Assembly (NCBI RefSeq): GCF_000420245.1
Contig: NZ_ATUO01000011.1
Location: 1 to 42,303, forward strand
Direction of reading: 5' to 3'
DNA length: 42,303 bases
DNA from: Psychromonas hadalis ATCC BAA-638
GTDB lineage: Bacteria; Pseudomonadota; Gammaproteobacteria; Enterobacterales; Psychromonadaceae
Of this stretch, positions 42,221 to 42,303 are shown piece by piece. How positions within the stretch are numbered: the stretch's first letter is position 1; every line of letters begins with the position of its first letter. The notes below the pieces were generated by a model. The model was given only the letters and a program-made list of their open reading frames with translations, had not been told where the DNA came from and did no database searches. A program made the position numbers and the translations under genes.

Positions 42221-42303
42221 TCGGAGCAGGGACTTCAGCTTCGCCTAAGTAACCAAGCAGGACTAAAGCTACTTTATTCGGACGTGATGCTTCGCCTTGG
42301 TAA
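42221..42303. repeat. REP-like element downstream of cbiX, cut by the window end
   Basis: GCAGGGACTTCAGCTTCGCC (from 42226) is followed by AAGCAGGACTAAAGCTACTT and GATGCTTCGCCTTGG. These share the AGGACTAAAG and CGCCTTGG modules with elements elsewhere in the window, and GCGAAG/CTTCGC with the recR-ygiQ element. It runs off the right edge. Confidence 0.6.

Overview
The window reads as chromosomal DNA of a marine, facultatively anaerobic gammaproteobacterium. Enteric/Vibrio-type housekeeping genes (recR, ygiQ, rnb, yejKLM, hinT, yajQ, topB, rluE) are present, base composition is AT-leaning, and intergenic palindromic repeats are frequent. A Psychromonas-like member of the Alteromonadales is my best guess, made from protein flavour and repeat style only.

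Region 1 (1-20.7 kb) is housekeeping. It opens with the 3' end of a gene (possibly a GH20 hexosaminidase), an inverted-duplicated repeat cluster and recR. Then come ygiQ and rnb (minus), a tRNA-Ser(UGA) with promoter and terminator, a small unknown gene, yejL-yejM divergent from yejK, a two-domain QueD-like protein, hinT, a trio of lipoproteins (LpoB-like, a COG3014-like protein, LPP20-like), a Uma2 nuclease-fold protein convergent with panE, yajQ, a zinc-finger-less DnaJ, a periplasmic protein with an 11-residue Trp repeat, topB, rluE and a YkoF-type thiamine-binding protein.

Region 2 (20.7-21.5 kb) is a long non-coding stretch. It holds a 345-bp MITE-like element with 24-bp inverted ends, an FNR-like site and a cobalamin riboswitch. 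I read it as the control region for everything to its right.

Region 3 (21.5-42.2 kb) is one rightward cobalt/cobalamin cluster. It encodes a cobalt ECF transporter (DUF4198/NikK-like protein, CbiM, NikL-like protein, CbiQ, CbiO) and a fused ChlI-ChlD chelatase motor. The corrin enzymes are CbiA, a CbiD-CbiJ fusion, CbiC, a CbiE-CbiT fusion, CbiL, a short CbiG, CbiH and CbiF. CobW, CobN, BluB and a His-rich CbiX follow. Together these cover cobalt uptake, insertion into sirohydrochlorin and every ring step to cobyrinate a,c-diamide by the cobalt-early route. The set also carries a complete late-type chelatase (CobN plus ChlID) and oxygen-dependent BluB. Adenosylation, CbiP, CbiB and nucleotide-loop genes are not in the window.

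Most gene junctions in the cluster overlap or nearly touch. The four longer ones (cbtK-like/cbiM, cbiG/cbiH, cbiH/cbiF, bluB/cbiX) each contain palindromic repeat DNA. A REP-like family built on a GGACTAAAGTCC core followed by CACTTCC recurs across the window. No CRISPR array, phage, complete insertion sequence or defence island was seen.
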